This document shows, in pieces, positions 50,818-63,060 of a stretch of 64,000 nt of DNA. The notes under the pieces are model-generated. The model was not told where the DNA came from, searched no databases, and saw only the letters and a list, made by a program, of their open reading frames with translations. Both the position numbers and the translations under genes were made by a program. Within the stretch, counting starts at the first letter, position 1. The number at the start of each line of letters is the position of its first letter. Origin of the DNA: Azorinus chamasolen (Eukaryota > Mollusca > Bivalvia > Cardiida > Solecurtidae); contig OY755242.1 of the NCBI GenBank assembly GCA_963576725.1, positions 2,931,593 to 2,995,592 of the forward strand, read 5' to 3'.

Positions 50818-51021
50818 CAGTAAACCCTCTCTATAACGGCCACTAAATTGTGTTAATTAGTTTGTATTTTGGGCAGGTGGTTGCTTAAAGCAAGGTGAAA
50901 GTAAAACAGAATGCTCCTATAGGAGCGTTCTGTTTTACTTTCACCTTGCTTTAAGCATCCACCTGCCTTTAACACAAAATACTTGCTGTAATTTAGTGGT
51001 CGTTATAGAGAAGTTTTACTG
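50818..51021. repeat. Pogo-like palindromic MITE, well preserved
   Basis: It is flanked by TA on both sides. CAGTAAACCCTCTCTATAAC at the left mirrors GTTATAGAGAAGTTTTACTG at the right. The middle is an almost perfect palindrome of ~110 bp around CTCCTATAGGAG, with AAGCAAGGTGAAAGTAAAAC in each arm. TA duplication and CAGTA ends suggest mobilisation by a Tc1/mariner-pogo transposase. Confidence 0.75.
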
Positions 51022-51417
51022 TACGTATAAGAAAATAACATAATTTCTACATTTTTATTTATTAATAAGATATTGATATCTTTTAATGAGATAGATACAT
51101 TCTTTCACACCTTTGCAAACAGAGTAGATCCAGATCTAAATAATCCATTGGCTCTTCTAGGAGAAGTCTGATCAGGGTCTGCTCTGATTGCGTATGGAAT
51201 TACATACATCTGATTCTACAGTTTTTGCCATAAGCAAAACATATTGTGTTCATATGCTATTAAAAAATCTATCCATTAATATTCATGATGTATTTATTTG
51301 TTTTATGAATATTCACAAGGTGAAAGGTTAGAAAGTATTAAGTTCATTAACTATTTCTCTGTTGAATATTCATTTAAGAAGTAATGATGTCATGATATTT
51401 AATGGCTGATTTTTATG

Positions 51418-52550
51418 CCCCCAAAGGCGGGCATATAGTAATCGCATTGTCCGTCTGTCCGTCCGTCTGTCCGTCCGTCTGTCCTTCCGTCCCAAATTCG
51501 TGTCCGGTCTGTAACTTCTTCATCTATCAATGGATTTCAATATAACTTGGCACAAATGTTCACTACACAAAGACGATGTGGCGCATTCAACTCCCAGGTC
51601 CATGGGTCAAAGGTCAAGGTCACAGGGTACAATTACTTTATCACAAATTTCGTGTCCGGTCTGTAACTTCTTCATCTATCAATGGATTTCAATATAACTT
51701 GCCACAAATGTTCACCAGACAGAGACGATGTGTCGCGTTCAACTCCCTGGTCCATGGGTCAAAGGTCAAGGTCACAGGGTACAATTACTTTGTCACAAAT
51801 TTCGTGTCCGGTCTGTAACTTCTTCATCTATCAATGGATTTCAATATAACTTGCCACAAATGTTCACCACACAAAGACGATGTGTCGCGTTCAACTCCCA
51901 GGTCCATGGGTCAAAGGTCAATGTCACAGGGTACAATCACTTTGTCACAAATTTCGTGTCTGGTCTGTAACTTCTTTATCTATCAATGGATTTCAATATA
52001 ACTTGGCACAAATGTTCACCGCACAAAGACGATGTGTCGCTTACAACTCCCAGGTCCATAGGTCAAAGGTCAAGGTCACAGGGTACAATTACTTTGTAAC
52101 AAATTTCGTGTCCGGTCTGTAACTTCTTTATATATCAATGGATTTCAATATAATTTTGCACAAATGTTCACCAGACAAAGATGATGGGTCGCTTTCAACT
52201 CCCTGGTCCATTGGTCAAAGGTCAAGGTCACAGGGTACAATTACTTTGTCACAAATTTTGTGTCCGGTCTGTAACATCTTTATCTATCAATGGATTTCAA
52301 TATAACTTGGCACAGATGTTCACCACACAAAGACGATGTGTCACGTTCAGCTCCCTGGTCCATATGTCAAAGGTCAAGGTCACAGGGTACAATTACTTGT
52401 TTATCTTTGAATGGATTTCAAAGGAACCTGGCACAAATGTTCACCACACAAAGACGATGTGTCAACTTCCTGGTCCATGGGTCAAAGGTCAAGGTCACAG
52501 GGTACAATTTTTGGGGGCATTTGTCACGTGACTGTGACATCTCTTGTTTT
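51418..52550 (+). repeat. Pearl-like element with 152-bp tandem units
   Basis: The head hairpin TGCCCCCAAAGGCGGGCATA is followed by a GTCCGTCTGTCC microsatellite (51450-51490), then about six and a half units of 152 bp (landmarks CGTGTCCGGTCTGTAACTTC, ACAAAGACGATGTGTCGC, GGTCAAAGGTCAAGGTCACA). It closes with TTTTTGGGGGCATTTG near 52525. The repeated 80-codon ORFs (RSVTSSSINGFQYNL...) are translations of the unit. Confidence 0.85.
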
Positions 52551-52784
52551 ATAATTACATAATTATGTACACAAGGTTGTTTTGGTTTTGGTAGAAACTA
52601 TACAGTGTCATATCTATCATAAATTCATCAGCAAACAGAACAGACTCTGCCCAGAAGGCTCCTACAGAAGCCATCTGATCTGGGTCAACTCTGTCTTCAA
52701 GAGGGTGACAAGCTTTTATTTGAGGGAAAGGGTAAAACAGTGTTACCATTTAGCAAATACCAAATAAAGTCAAAGAAAAAGACA

Positions 52785-53600
52785 ATATATGATGAAGAAT
52801 GTATTAGATATCAGTGTTACCAATGAATGATAAAGAATGTATTAGATATCAGTGTTACCTATGAATGATAAAGAATGCATTAGATATCAGACTGTTACCA
52901 ATGAATGATAAAGAATGTATTAGATATCAGACTGTTACCAATGAATGATAAAGAATGCATTAGATATCAGACTGTTACCAATGAATGATAAAGAATGTAT
53001 TAGATATCAGTGTTACCAATGAATGATAAAGAATGCATTAGATATCGGACTGTTACCAATAAATGATAAAGAATGTATTAGATATCAGACTGTTACCAAT
53101 GAATGATAAAGAATGCATTAGATATCAGACTGTTACCAATGAATGATAAAGAATGTATTAGATATCAGTGTTACCAATGAATGATAAAGAATGCATTAGA
53201 TATCAGACTGTTACCAATGAATGATAAAGAATGTATTAGATATCAGACTGTTACCAATGAATGATAAAGAATGTATTAGATATCAGACTGTTACCAATGA
53301 ATGATAAAGAATGTATTAGATATCAGTGTTACCAATGAATGATAAAGAATGTATTAGATATCAGACTGTTACCAATGAATGATAAAGAATGTATTAGATA
53401 TCAGACTGTTACCAATGAATGATAAAGAATGTATTAGATATCAGTGTTACCAATGAATGATAAAGAATGCATTAGATATCAATGTTACCAATGAATGATA
53501 AAGAATGTATTAGATATCAGACTGTTACCAATGAATGATAAAGAATGTATTAGATATCAGACTGTTACCAATGAATGATAAAGAATGTATTAGATATCAG
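52785..53600 (+). repeat. 38/40-bp minisatellite, about 20 copies
   Basis: Units are TGTTACCAATGAATGATAAA then GAATGTATTAGATATCAG, with or without AC at the end, giving 38- and 40-bp forms in irregular order. A T/C variant (GTATTAG/GCATTAG) also alternates. It lies in the intron before the last host exon. No coding function. Confidence 0.93.
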
Positions 53601-53636
53601 TACATGAGAGTATAATGACTACTAGTGATTCATTTA

Positions 53637-53840
53637 CAGTAAAAACTCAATACTTCGAAAGTTAAGTAATAAAGAATTGATGCCTTTGTAAGCAGGTGGC
53701 TGCTAAATGCAAGGTGAAAGTCATGCATAATGCTCTTAGAGGAGCTTTCTGCACGAATTTCACCCTGCATTAAGCTACAACATGTCTGGTAGACCTATAG
53801 TGATACTTGTTTTAGTGTTCAAACTATTGGGGGTTTACTG
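53637..53840. repeat. Pogo-like palindromic MITE
   Basis: CAGTAAAAACTCAATACTTC at the left and GGGGGTTTACTG at the right, with a palindromic middle (GCAAGGTGAAAGTCATGCAT facing CTGCACGAATTTCACCCTGC). It is directly adjacent to the minisatellite. Confidence 0.6.
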
Positions 53841-54123
53841 CATTTTCTTTGGTCTGTTCATTTCTAATGTTTACATATGATTTTATCTGACAGTATGAAC
53901 TAAATGTAAGATGCTATTATCTGTTTGTAAATGACCATAATTTCCCTAAGTATTTGGACTCTTATCTGGGTCTACTCTATTTGCAAATCATAAAAACAAC
54001 AACATTTATTTGAAGAAAAGGGTTAAATCCATAACCGTTGATACTTTCCAGAGTAGCTTACTCAATGCACTAAACCTTATCATGTTCGAATGCCTTATAC
54101 TATTTTCTGTTCCTTTCTTTCAG

Positions 54124-54640
54124 AAGAATCAAGAAGTCCAAACACCTCTTCCTCTCACCCATTCTATGCATCGGACAATCAAAAACCCTCGTTTTCGTCA
54201 TTCCATGGAAATAACGGCATCGAACGGGACCAATTTTGTCATCATTCACAGGCAAACTCAGAAATACCCGGGGCAATGAAGACTTGTACATGAAAAATTC
54301 ATATCTATTAAATGACTTGTCAAGCCCAAACAGGGTTGGAAACAATCATGGTAATAGACTGACCAGTGACAGTGAATACATACCCCCAGCCTCAAACTAT
54401 AGTGCTTTACAGTTTACGCCAGGCTTTGGGCTCACTCAGACTAAAAGAGACTCGGATCCTTTATTGGATCTATCGATGCAGTCAAATATTCAGAACTCAG
54501 AAATGGACAGTGTTACTGCTCATGATGATGATGATAATACAACAGCATCTGGAAGTTATACGATAAACGATATTCAAGATGATATTTTGCCATCGGAGGT
54601 GAAAGGAGACATGTTTTATAAACCTGATACATTTGTATGA
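54124..54640 (+). CDS. Host gene terminal exon D with PDZ-ligand C-terminus
   Basis: The acceptor TTCCTTTCTTTCAG precedes 54124. With the phase-1 carry from exon C the frame reads ESRSPNTSSSHPFYASDNQK onward and stops at 54293. A second acceptor (CATCATTCACAG, exon from 54252) also matches phase 1 and opens the frame reading NEDLYMKNSYLLNDLSSPNR to the TGA at 54638. That longer tail contains DDDDNTTASGSYTINDIQDD and ends FYKPDTFV, a class I PDZ-binding C-terminus. Both frames look like real protein, so either two acceptors are used or one base is missing near CCCGGGG at 54268-54275. AATAAA at 54642-54647 overlaps the end. Confidence 0.65.
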
Positions 54641-54641
54641 T

Positions 54642-54647
54642 AATAAA
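54642..54647 (+). terminator. AATAAA polyadenylation signal candidate
   Basis: AATAAA occurs two bases after the host stop codon, which is very close. Further AT-rich candidates occur downstream (for example AATAAAATA near 60910), so the true 3' end is uncertain. Confidence 0.35.
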
Positions 54648-55940
54648 CTAGTGCATTAAAATGTGTATTAAATGTGCTGAAAATTTGCAAATAATGTGAT
54701 ATGTAAATGTTCTGATGTGTAACAGGGTCTATTTTGAAAGCAGTTTAGTGTGAATGCTGAATGTTGCTGTTCATGAAACAGTAACTATTCGAATCTTAAC
54801 CCTTCACTCGATTGAAAGGCCATATAATGCCTTTGCAAACAGGGTGGGTCCAGATCAGTGGTTCCTATCGGAGCAATCTGACCAAGGCCTGCTCTCTTAA
54901 TTCTACAGGTTCTCCCATGGCCAAGTATTCCTGTGGTCATAATGTTGTTCAAAATTAACCAATTTATATTTGTGTTGTAATTATTTCTGACATAATTGTT
55001 CATGCATCAAAGGGTAAAATGATATAATTCATTGAATATTCAAGATCACCGTATCAAATATGTTTGTTTATATATATATATAATTACATATATAACCCTC
55101 TCCCTGTTGAATATTCATGTCAGAAATAATGACATCATGACTTTATTAGCTGAAGGTTTATAATGGCGTATGTACACTTATTTAGTTTGGTATTGGTAGA
55201 AAATGTAGTCCGATCTCCTTTAATTCATAAACAAACAGTGCTGACTCTAACCATATGGCTGATACAGGGGCCATCTGATCTGGGTCTTCTCTGTTTGCAA
55301 AGGCTTATCAAGGCATTTACAGGGGCCATCTGATCTAGGTCTTCTCTGTTTGCAAAGACTTATCAAGGCATTTATAAATATGAGGGAAAGGGTTCATATT
55401 CATACATGTTGTGTATTTCTTGCATGTATATTCTAGGCATATAAATGCCTTTTCACGCACATGCAAACAGGGGAGACCCTGATCAGACAGCTCATAAAGT
55501 CGTCTGATAAGGGTCTGCCCTGTTTGCTAATGAAATTTGATAGATCTGGGTTTTTTAACTTTCTAAATGGCTACAATGTTCCACCTTCCATACTTCAGTA
55601 GAACTATTTTGTCCATGAAAAAAATTTGAAATTTGGACTAAATATAAAACAAGGAAAGGGTTAATCCATTATTCCATAGATAGACCTTTCTATGCCTTTG
55701 CAAACGGAGTAGACCCAGATCAGACAGCTCCTATAGGAGCTGTCTGATCAGGGTCTGTTCTATTTGCTTATGATATAATATGGATATGATTCTACAGTTT
55801 CGACCATGGTCAAAATTGCATGTGTCCATGTGTTATTATAACAATTAATCTCATCAATATTAATGACATTATTTCATGGAGTAAAGAGTTAAAGAGTTAA
55901 GGTAGCAGATTATAGTCTGAAAGATATGCATAATGCTCCC
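54648..55940. other. 3' flanking DNA with MITEs
   Basis: Cores lie near 54840-54900, a MITE at about 55092-55395 has a partly duplicated right arm (CATTTACAGGGGCCATCTGA repeated), and another lies at about 55660-55890 (AGACAGCTCCTATAGGAGCT). No gene is supported. Confidence 0.5.
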
Positions 55941-56806
55941 CAGTGTTCTCATTAGGATTGAATTTTACCAAGTCCCTGGGACCCAGGGCATCAGCAAAAG
56001 TTGCGTCCCAAGTAAATACAACTGAGTCCCAGATAAGTTCACTTCTGCTTTTGTAATGGAGATTGTTTGCAACAGTAAATGTAAAGGGGTAAAACTATTT
56101 AAGACTTACACTGATGTATCATTTAACATCAAAAAGATAAGTGTTATAAGCACTGTATAATAAGATAGTTCTTAATGCTTTGATTTGAAGTGCACGACGA
56201 TGAGCATCGTTTGAGTGAGCTGAGCTGAGCATCACTGTATCCGCTGGTACATAAAAGCGGTTTTCACTTCATTTTCAGTGTATACAAAGCATCACATGGT
56301 AATTCTATTGGTTTCAGGGCTAACATCATTTACTTAATTACAAGTCTTTAAACTCACGATCTTGCACCCATAACACTTTAAAGTTCCTGGCGTGTTCAAC
56401 TTTTTACTAGCAGACGCCATCTTTTTTCAGCACCCAAATGTCATTACTACGCGACAGAACGGTTCTCATAGAATTACATAAATGTAGATGCTGACATTAG
56501 GGTGGAAATCGTAACCAGTTAATGCAGATGCCCTCCTACGTAACTGGAATAACCCAGGACTCAATATTAATAGATGCGTTGCAATTTCGGAAAAATGTCA
56601 AGAAAACGGAGTGAGATTCACTTTGTTTTTTTATCTGGATTGATGTAAGACCGAGTATCAGTTGTTAATTTACCTGGATTCATTTAAATCGGTAAAATTT
56701 CGATCATTGATCTTGCGTCCCATGGCCGCAACGTACTTGACTATTTTGCGTTCCAACGATTTTCGGTGCGTATTTAGATATGATTACGACGTAAACGGGA
56801 ACACTG
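55941..56806. mobile_element. Non-autonomous DNA transposon with CAGTGTTC ends
   Basis: The left end CAGTGTTCTC faces GGGAACACTG at the right, and CTCCC flanks both sides (55936-55940, 56807-56811). The ~866-bp interior (TTGCGTCCCAAGTAAATACA, TCTTGCGTCCCATGGCCGCA) has no ORF of note. The ends resemble hAT-type CAGTGTTC termini, but hAT elements make 8-bp duplications and only 5 bp match here, so the superfamily is open. Confidence 0.5.
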
Positions 56807-57066
56807 CTCCCTAACAGGTTTTGCATTAGTTCATTTTGCATTAGACATTAGCTGTTTGAAATATCTCTTTATTCATTAACACTTTACTCCATGAGATCTC
56901 ATGTAAGAAACAATGACATCATAAATATTAATTAAATGGCCTATGACACACAGGAAATGTTTGCAGAAAGTTAATTATTCCTGATTGAAACAGAAAAAAC
57001 CTTGACTGGAGTCATCTTAGATCCGGGTCTATTCTATTTGAATATGCATTACATGTATAAGGACTA
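56807..57066. other. Non-coding, MITE fragment
   Basis: It holds a piece of a TTTACTCCAT-arm MITE (56880-57050) with a weak core. Nothing else is seen. Confidence 0.45.
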
Positions 57067-57244
57067 CAGTAAAACCTCTCTATAATGATCACTAAATTAC
57101 ATCAAGTATTTTATGCTGAAAGCAGGTGGATGCTTAAAGCAAGATGAAAGTAAAACAGAACGCTCACCTTGCTTTAAGCAACCACCTGCCCAAGATACTA
57201 ATTAATGAACACAATTTAATGGTCGTTATAGCGAGGTTATACTG
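57067..57244. repeat. Pogo-like palindromic MITE
   Basis: It is flanked by TA. CAGTAAAACCTCTCTATAAT at the left, GTTATAGCGAGGTTATACTG at the right, and an interior palindrome (AAGCAGGTGGATGCTTAAAG facing TGCTTTAAGCAACCACCTGC). It is the same family as 50818-51021. Confidence 0.72.
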
Positions 57245-57767
57245 TATTTATAAAGTAAAGGGTCATGTGTTTGCTTTAAAGAGGTTCTACTGATGGATAT
57301 GCTTTGATGTGTGGCTTCAATTTGTATAACTAGGAGCAATCTGTGACACAGTGCCAAAGCCATCTAATACAGACGACATTCAGCTAGGGTAAACTAAAAG
57401 CAACAACATCTAATTCAATATTAGACAATGTTTCAAAACAAATATTTCAAGCTTATGATTTTGGGCAGCTAAAAAAAAGGTTGGAATATTTTTCAAATCA
57501 ACACCATAGAATAAGGGAGATAATTCAGCATGGTATAAAATTATGACTACAAAAGAAGTTATTTCCCCTTATACTCATCATCTCTTCAGAAGAAAATGTG
57601 TTCAAAAAAAGCCTCTTGCCAAATCATAGAGATATGTAGATTTCTATCTCTCTCTTTCAGTACTTATTGTTCAAATTTTCTCTTCTATTTTCAACATTAT
57701 CGCAACAGCCTAATCAATGTCATGAAAATTGATTTTTATTTCCTTTATACTTGCATACCAGGGTGAA

Positions 57768-57980
57768 TTAACGCTTTACTCCATGAATATTGATGTAAGA
57801 AATAATTACATCATGAATATTAATTCCCGTAGATTAACGTTTATTATGTCACATGGACCTATTTATGTCATAAGAAAGCAGAGAAGACCCTGATCAGATG
57901 GCTCCTACAGGAGCTGTCTGATCTGAGTCTACTCTGTTTGCAAAGTTATAGAAAAGCATATTTATGGAGTAAAGGGTTAA
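57768..57980. repeat. Complete 213-bp TTAA-flanked MITE
   Basis: TTAACGCTTTACTCCATGAA at the left, ATTTATGGAGTAAAGGGTTAA at the right. The core at 57888-57925 pairs TGATCAGATGGCTCC with GGAGCTGTCTGATC. Confidence 0.75.
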
Positions 57981-59846
57981 AACGACTTGCTGAACATTGT
58001 TTTATAGGTCAAATCAACTTACTAGGCAAAGAGTGTTTTTCGGTATGCACATCTCTCATAGTTACATGACGTTTTCATTTTATTGTCATTGTATGATAAA
58101 AACATGATAATTGGTTTCATTTCATATGTTTATAAATCAGCTTACTTTTTACATTTACATCTTTACTTGATAGATAATCTGGCCTTTTAACATATACAAA
58201 CAGGGTAGACCCAGATGAAATAGCTGATCATAGGAGCATTCTGATCAGGGTCTGCTCTGTTTGATTATAGTACAATATAGATCTTATTCTACAGTTTCTG
58301 TCTGAGCCAAAATATCCTGAGTTCATTATGCCTTCATAAAAAATAAACTAATAAATATTCATGATGTGATTATTCCTTACCTGAATATTAAACAGGGAAA
58401 GGGTTAATTCAATATTTAGATTAATAAATATTCATAACGGGTGGAGGCTTGCATGGATATCCATCAAGTAAAGTGTTAAATGCATAGCAATGATCTCAAT
58501 GTGTTTTTGTATATCCATTATGCTTTATGTACCAAAGGTTTTATTGTAAACACAAGATTCTTTAACTCTTTGACTGCGGGGAAACAATTGTACTGGCATT
58601 TGCAGATAGCGTAGAATTAGATCAGAGGGCTCTTAGAAGAGTTGTTCTGCTGCACATTTTTCTCCTCAGTCTTGTGTCTGTTACAAACACAGGTATATGT
58701 CATTGACATTAGTTTTACTTGGAAATTAGATCACAGAAGAACCTGTCTTAATCCATTACCTCATAGGCTATTTTTAGATACAAGCTCTTTGAATAAATCT
58801 ACCGAAAAGGAGCATTAACTAGGAAACTTTTAGAATTTTGTAGTTTGATATGTTACTTTACTTTCTAAATGTTTTCACAAAGTGTCAAAAGTCGTCAATA
58901 TGAGGGAATGGGTTAAGCAGCCATTTATTTATTGATCATAGGAGTCTTAAAAAGTAGGTGGTTGCTTAATGCAGGGCTGAAGAAATGTAGAAAGCTCCTA
59001 GAGGAGATTACTACCTGCTCTACAGACCCTTACCTAGATCTTTTTTTGGTGGTCGCTATACGCTTAACACATTCAGTCATAGGCTATTTTAGATCCTACC
59101 TCTTTGAATAAATCTACCACAAAGAAAGATTTACTAGAGAAAAGGAACATTTTGGAAATGTGTAGATTTGAAACCATTGTGATACATAGAGCATTTGCTA
59201 AAGGGTTTAAGACAGGTTCTACCGGATTCATATTCGTAACGGATGGTCTCTGCCGTGAATGTTCATGAGGTAAAGGGTTAGTTTAATTGTCAATACTGAT
59301 CAAACTGTTGGCATCTTTCTTTACCTCATCTTTCCCTCTTCTCTGGCCCTGTCTTCCCTATTGACTACTTCTGTTTCTTATGTTAACCCTTTCCTTCTTA
59401 TTAATGCTTTTTCATGTTTTTAGGTGCCGTTTGATCAGGGTCTATTCTATTTGCTTATGAAATTATAATACAATGTAGATCTGACTTTGCAGTTTCTACC
59501 AAAACCAAACAATGCTGTATTTATAAGCCATTATAAAAATCAGCTGATAAATATTCATTGCATATTTTTTTTTACATAGAAACATGTATTTAACAGGGAA
59601 AGGGCTAATATCGAATGTGATGTAGTATTTGGTATTACAAAGAAACATCTTCCTTGAAATAGTGCTATGTTATATAGAACAGGATATTTAACTATTGTTT
59701 CTTTAAAAATCTTAAGACTTTGCCTCATGAATATTCATGTAAGAAAGAATGGCATTATGAATATATATTAGCGGAACTTTTATAATTGTATACATTTATC
59801 AACATGGGATGTTATAACTTGGCAGAAACTGTAGTGTAAGTTTTAC
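57981..59846. other. Non-coding DNA with MITE remnants
   Basis: Cores lie near 58200-58262 and 58600-58640, a CTCCATAGGC-type pair at 58780-58860 and 59080-59200, a pogo-like remnant near 58950-59060, and a TTAACCCTTTCC-ended piece at 59385-59610. No gene is supported. Confidence 0.45.
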
Positions 59847-60445
59847 TTTTTAGCTCACCAGAGCACAAAGTGCTCAAGGTGAGCTGTTGTGATACCCCTG
59901 TGTCCGGCGTCCGTCTGTCCGTCTGTCTGTCCGTCAACAATTTCAAACGACTTCTCTGAAACCAACTGCCCAATTGTAACCAAACTTGGTCAGATACATA
60001 CTGTGGGTGGGTGCTTCAAAAGTTGTTAAAAGATAGTGGGTGGGGCCATCAGTCTTGTTGCCATGGCAACTGTACACAATATCTAGAAAAATCTTCTTCT
60101 CCAGATTGACTTGTCCGATTTGAATATAGTTTTCACCAAAATGTTTCTCAGTTGATAGACTTTAAAAGATGTTAAAAGAATTTTGATCCGGCAAAAAACA
60201 TGGCCGCCAGAGGGCTGGGTCATTTTTTCCATATATGGTAATATGGAATTTTTCATAGGAAAATCTTTAAAAATCTTCTTCTCAGACACTGTAAGGCTTA
60301 GACCTTTAATTAATGGCATACTGCTTTGCCTTATGGTTCTCTACCAAGGTTGTACACATGATTTTTTGTGGTCAAAAATGGTCCAGCCCCTTGGGTTATC
60401 TCAGGTGAGCGCTTCAGGGCCTCATAGCCCTCTTGTTTCTGATAA
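59847..60445. repeat. Pearl-like/Helentron-like element, AGCTCACCAGAGCAC head
   Basis: The head hairpin (AGCTCACC...GGTGAGCT around GAGCACAAAGTGCTC) is followed by GTCCGTCTGTCCGTCTGTCTGTCCGTC-type microsatellite at 59908-59935, a unique body, and an end TCAGGTGAGCGCTTCAGGGC then CTCTTGTTTCTG. ORFs in it are incidental. Confidence 0.6.
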
Positions 60446-61382
60446 ATGCTCCTTTTCAGTAGATTATTCAGAGGTTGGGTATAAAAATAACGTATGAGGG
60501 AATGGTGAGGTAATAGGTTAAAATGAGACAGGCAGACAGTGTAGAATAAAACCTCTGCATTGTTTACTGAACCCATCAATGCTAATGGCTTCTACCAGCA
60601 CATATTTGGTTTGCTGTGTCCCCTCAAAATAAAAAATGAACGGGTTCCAAAATAACATCTGGACTGGGTTTCCTTTAATAATATGTAATGAAGGGATTAA
60701 GTTTTGTTAATGATGTGTTAATTTGTTAATTTATATATTATTGTACATTTCAGTGTGAAAACAGTGTTTTTGTATTGTATTCTGTAGTGTAAGATATTGT
60801 ACAATTATTTCTATATCAATGAACTTTCTGTGTTCTGATGAATTTTAACCAAATAATGAAATATATATATTATGAGAAAAAGTTAAAAAATACATGATTG
60901 ACAAAAATAATAAAATATTACAAATCAAATTGTTGTGTCTTAATTGTCTCAAAGTTTTGAGGATACTTGAATTATCCCTTTACTTTATATAGATTCCCTT
61001 TTATGCATTTTCAAACTGAGAAGACCCTGATCAGACGGCTCCTAGTGGAGTCGGTCTGATCAGGGTCTGCGCTGTTTGCTAATGGAATTTGAAAGATCTG
61101 CTACAATGTTACACCTTCCTTGTTTCATTATAACTATTTTGTCCATGAAAATTGAGTAGGTATTGAAATTGGATTTGATATAGAACATGGAAAGGGTTTC
61201 GAGATGAGTTATGAGAGACGAGAGACATCTTGCTCTTTGCACTTGTGATAACCAGCAAAAGTCCTATGTGAACAGTTTTCATCCAGATGATAATAACATG
61301 TACGCATTATCAAAAACATACATATTCATCAAATCTATTTATTTTTGTTCTAGAAATGTTAAGGATATATAATAATTTTTAG
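60446..61382. other. Non-coding AT-rich DNA with one MITE
   Basis: It has several AATAAA-like words between 60850 and 60920. A MITE lies around 60975-61200 (core GATCAGACGGCTCCTAGTGG). No gene is seen. Confidence 0.45.
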
Positions 61383-62012
61383 CCTACCAGAGCACCAAGC
61401 GCTCAATGTGAGCTTTTGTGCGCGCCTGATGTCCTGCATCGTCCGTCGTCAGTCAACAAATTGAACCTTTAAAGATCTTCTCCTCTGAATCTACAAGGTT
61501 TTCAGCTTTCAATTTGGCACATCGCATCATCTGTAGGTCCTCTACAATATTTATATAAATTATGACCCTGGAGTCATAATTGGCCCCGCCCCATGTGTGG
61601 CCAGCTTTCTAAAGAAAACTTTAAAAATCTTCTCCTCTGAAACTGGAATGTTCTCAGCTTTCATATTTGGCATATAGCATCACGTTCAGCCCTCTACAAA
61701 TTTATATAAATTATGCCCCTGGAGTCAAATGTGTCTTTATACACATTTAGTAAACACTTTGAATTTAATAAACTTTGAAAATCTTCTTCTCTGTAACTGG
61801 AAGGTTCTCAGATTTCATAGTTGGCACATATCATCGTCTTGAAGTCGTCTACAAAAGTATTATGAATTATGCTCCTGGGGTCAAATGAGGCACTGTCTCA
61901 ATGGAGAGGGGGGGGGGCAGTTTTCTATGGAAACATAGTGAGCATTTTGAAAATAATCTCCCCTGATTGTCGGGTGAGCGATATCAGCGTCATCATGACC
62001 CTCTTGTTTTCT
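61383..62012. repeat. Dispersed repeat, AGCCTACCAGAGCACC head
   Basis: The head is AGCCTACCAGAGCACC followed by GCGCTCAATGTGAGCT, with a short CGTCCGTCGTC remnant. Three related ~130-bp segments each contain AATCTTCTCCTCTGAA-like words. The end is GGGTGAGCGATATCAGC, then CATGACCCTCTTGTTTT. It is related to the repeat hosting the Gypsy element. It includes a run of ten Gs at about 61909-61918. Confidence 0.55.
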
Positions 62013-62110
62013 TCACTCGGATGAGACAGTAGTAACTCGGGGTTTCATCAGGATCCAAACTGTTTGACACACTGAGCGATTTTTGAAGAAGGATAAAGGG
62101 AACTCCAATT

Positions 62111-62326
62111 TTAACCCTTCTCTTGCTGAATTTTAAAATACATTTCTCCTTCTTTACCCATATATCTTCACTGTGTAAAAGTATTTCGCTGTGGAGTGCA
62201 CTGGTTGCACAATCAACTTGTAAATAGTGCAGACCCTGATGAAACAGCTCCTGCAGGAGCTGTCTCATCTGGGTCTTCACTATTTACAGGTAGGTATATT
62301 GACGTGAGTAGCAAGCGAAGGGTTAA
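62111..62326. repeat. TTAA-flanked MITE, CGCTTGCT arm type
   Basis: TTAACCCTTCTCTTGCT at the left matches the complement of AGCAAGCGAAGGGTTAA at the right. The core at 62225-62285 pairs GTGCAGACCCTGATGAAACA and GCTCCTGCAGGAGC with TGTCTCATCTGGGTCTTCAC. It is a fifth arm type with the same TTAACCCTT frame. Confidence 0.75.
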
Positions 62327-62420
62327 CATTGATATATCAATATTTTCTGCCGATGAGAAATTGCTTAGTAGGCTAAGGGTTAAAGAAAGAATAGCCTGGA
62401 TCTACCTGCACCTAGATCTA

Positions 62421-62638
62421 TTGACCCTTTAGTTTTTACGAACTCATTATTCACGCATTTGTATACAGAGTAGACCCTATAGGAACCATCTGATCAGGGT
62501 CTGCTCTGTTTGCCTTTGACATGATATAGATCTGATTCTACAGTTTTTGTTAAAGCAAAACATTTCCTTGAAAAGTTTACTTTATATAATTTCAGCTAAT
62601 GAATATTCATGATGTCATTTCAACAGGAAAAGGGTTAA
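62421..62638. repeat. TTAA-type MITE, partly degraded core
   Basis: The left end is TTGACCCTTTAGTTTT and the right end CAACAGGAAAAGGGTTAA. The core near 62467-62512 has lost part of its left stem. Confidence 0.6.
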
Positions 62639-63060
62639 CGAACTTTCTCCATTCTTGTGTACATGTACATATAGGCTGCTACCAATAAGCTGTGCATTCT
62701 AACTACACCGAAAAAGGACAACATTATTAAATCTAGATTAAGCAGTTGAAAGTTCCATAAATGTGCACAAAATCATACTGAAATATACTCATAGCCTACC
62801 TCATGACTATTTATACAAGAAGTGAACATAAATGTGCACAAAATCATACTGAGATTCATTCAGACCTCATGACTATTTATACAAAAAGTGAAGATATCAT
62901 GTATATTTTATAATAGCGTATTTACACAGAATGTTTAGTTATGGCAGAAACTGGCAACATTATCTCTATGGTATTTCATAAGCAAACGGAGCAAAACAAA
63001 CGACAGACGGGATATTTATGGTTTCTATTGGCGATATAGATCTGCCTGCACCTAGATCTA

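Noticed and set aside
51576..52531. Serial 80-116 codon ORFs with a repeated RSVTSSSINGFQYNL pattern
   Set aside because: The period equals the 152-bp repeat unit. They are translations of a pearl-like array, not a repeat protein.
52785..53600. CRISPR-like array
   Set aside because: Units are contiguous 38/40-bp tandem repeats with no unique spacers, in a eukaryotic intron.
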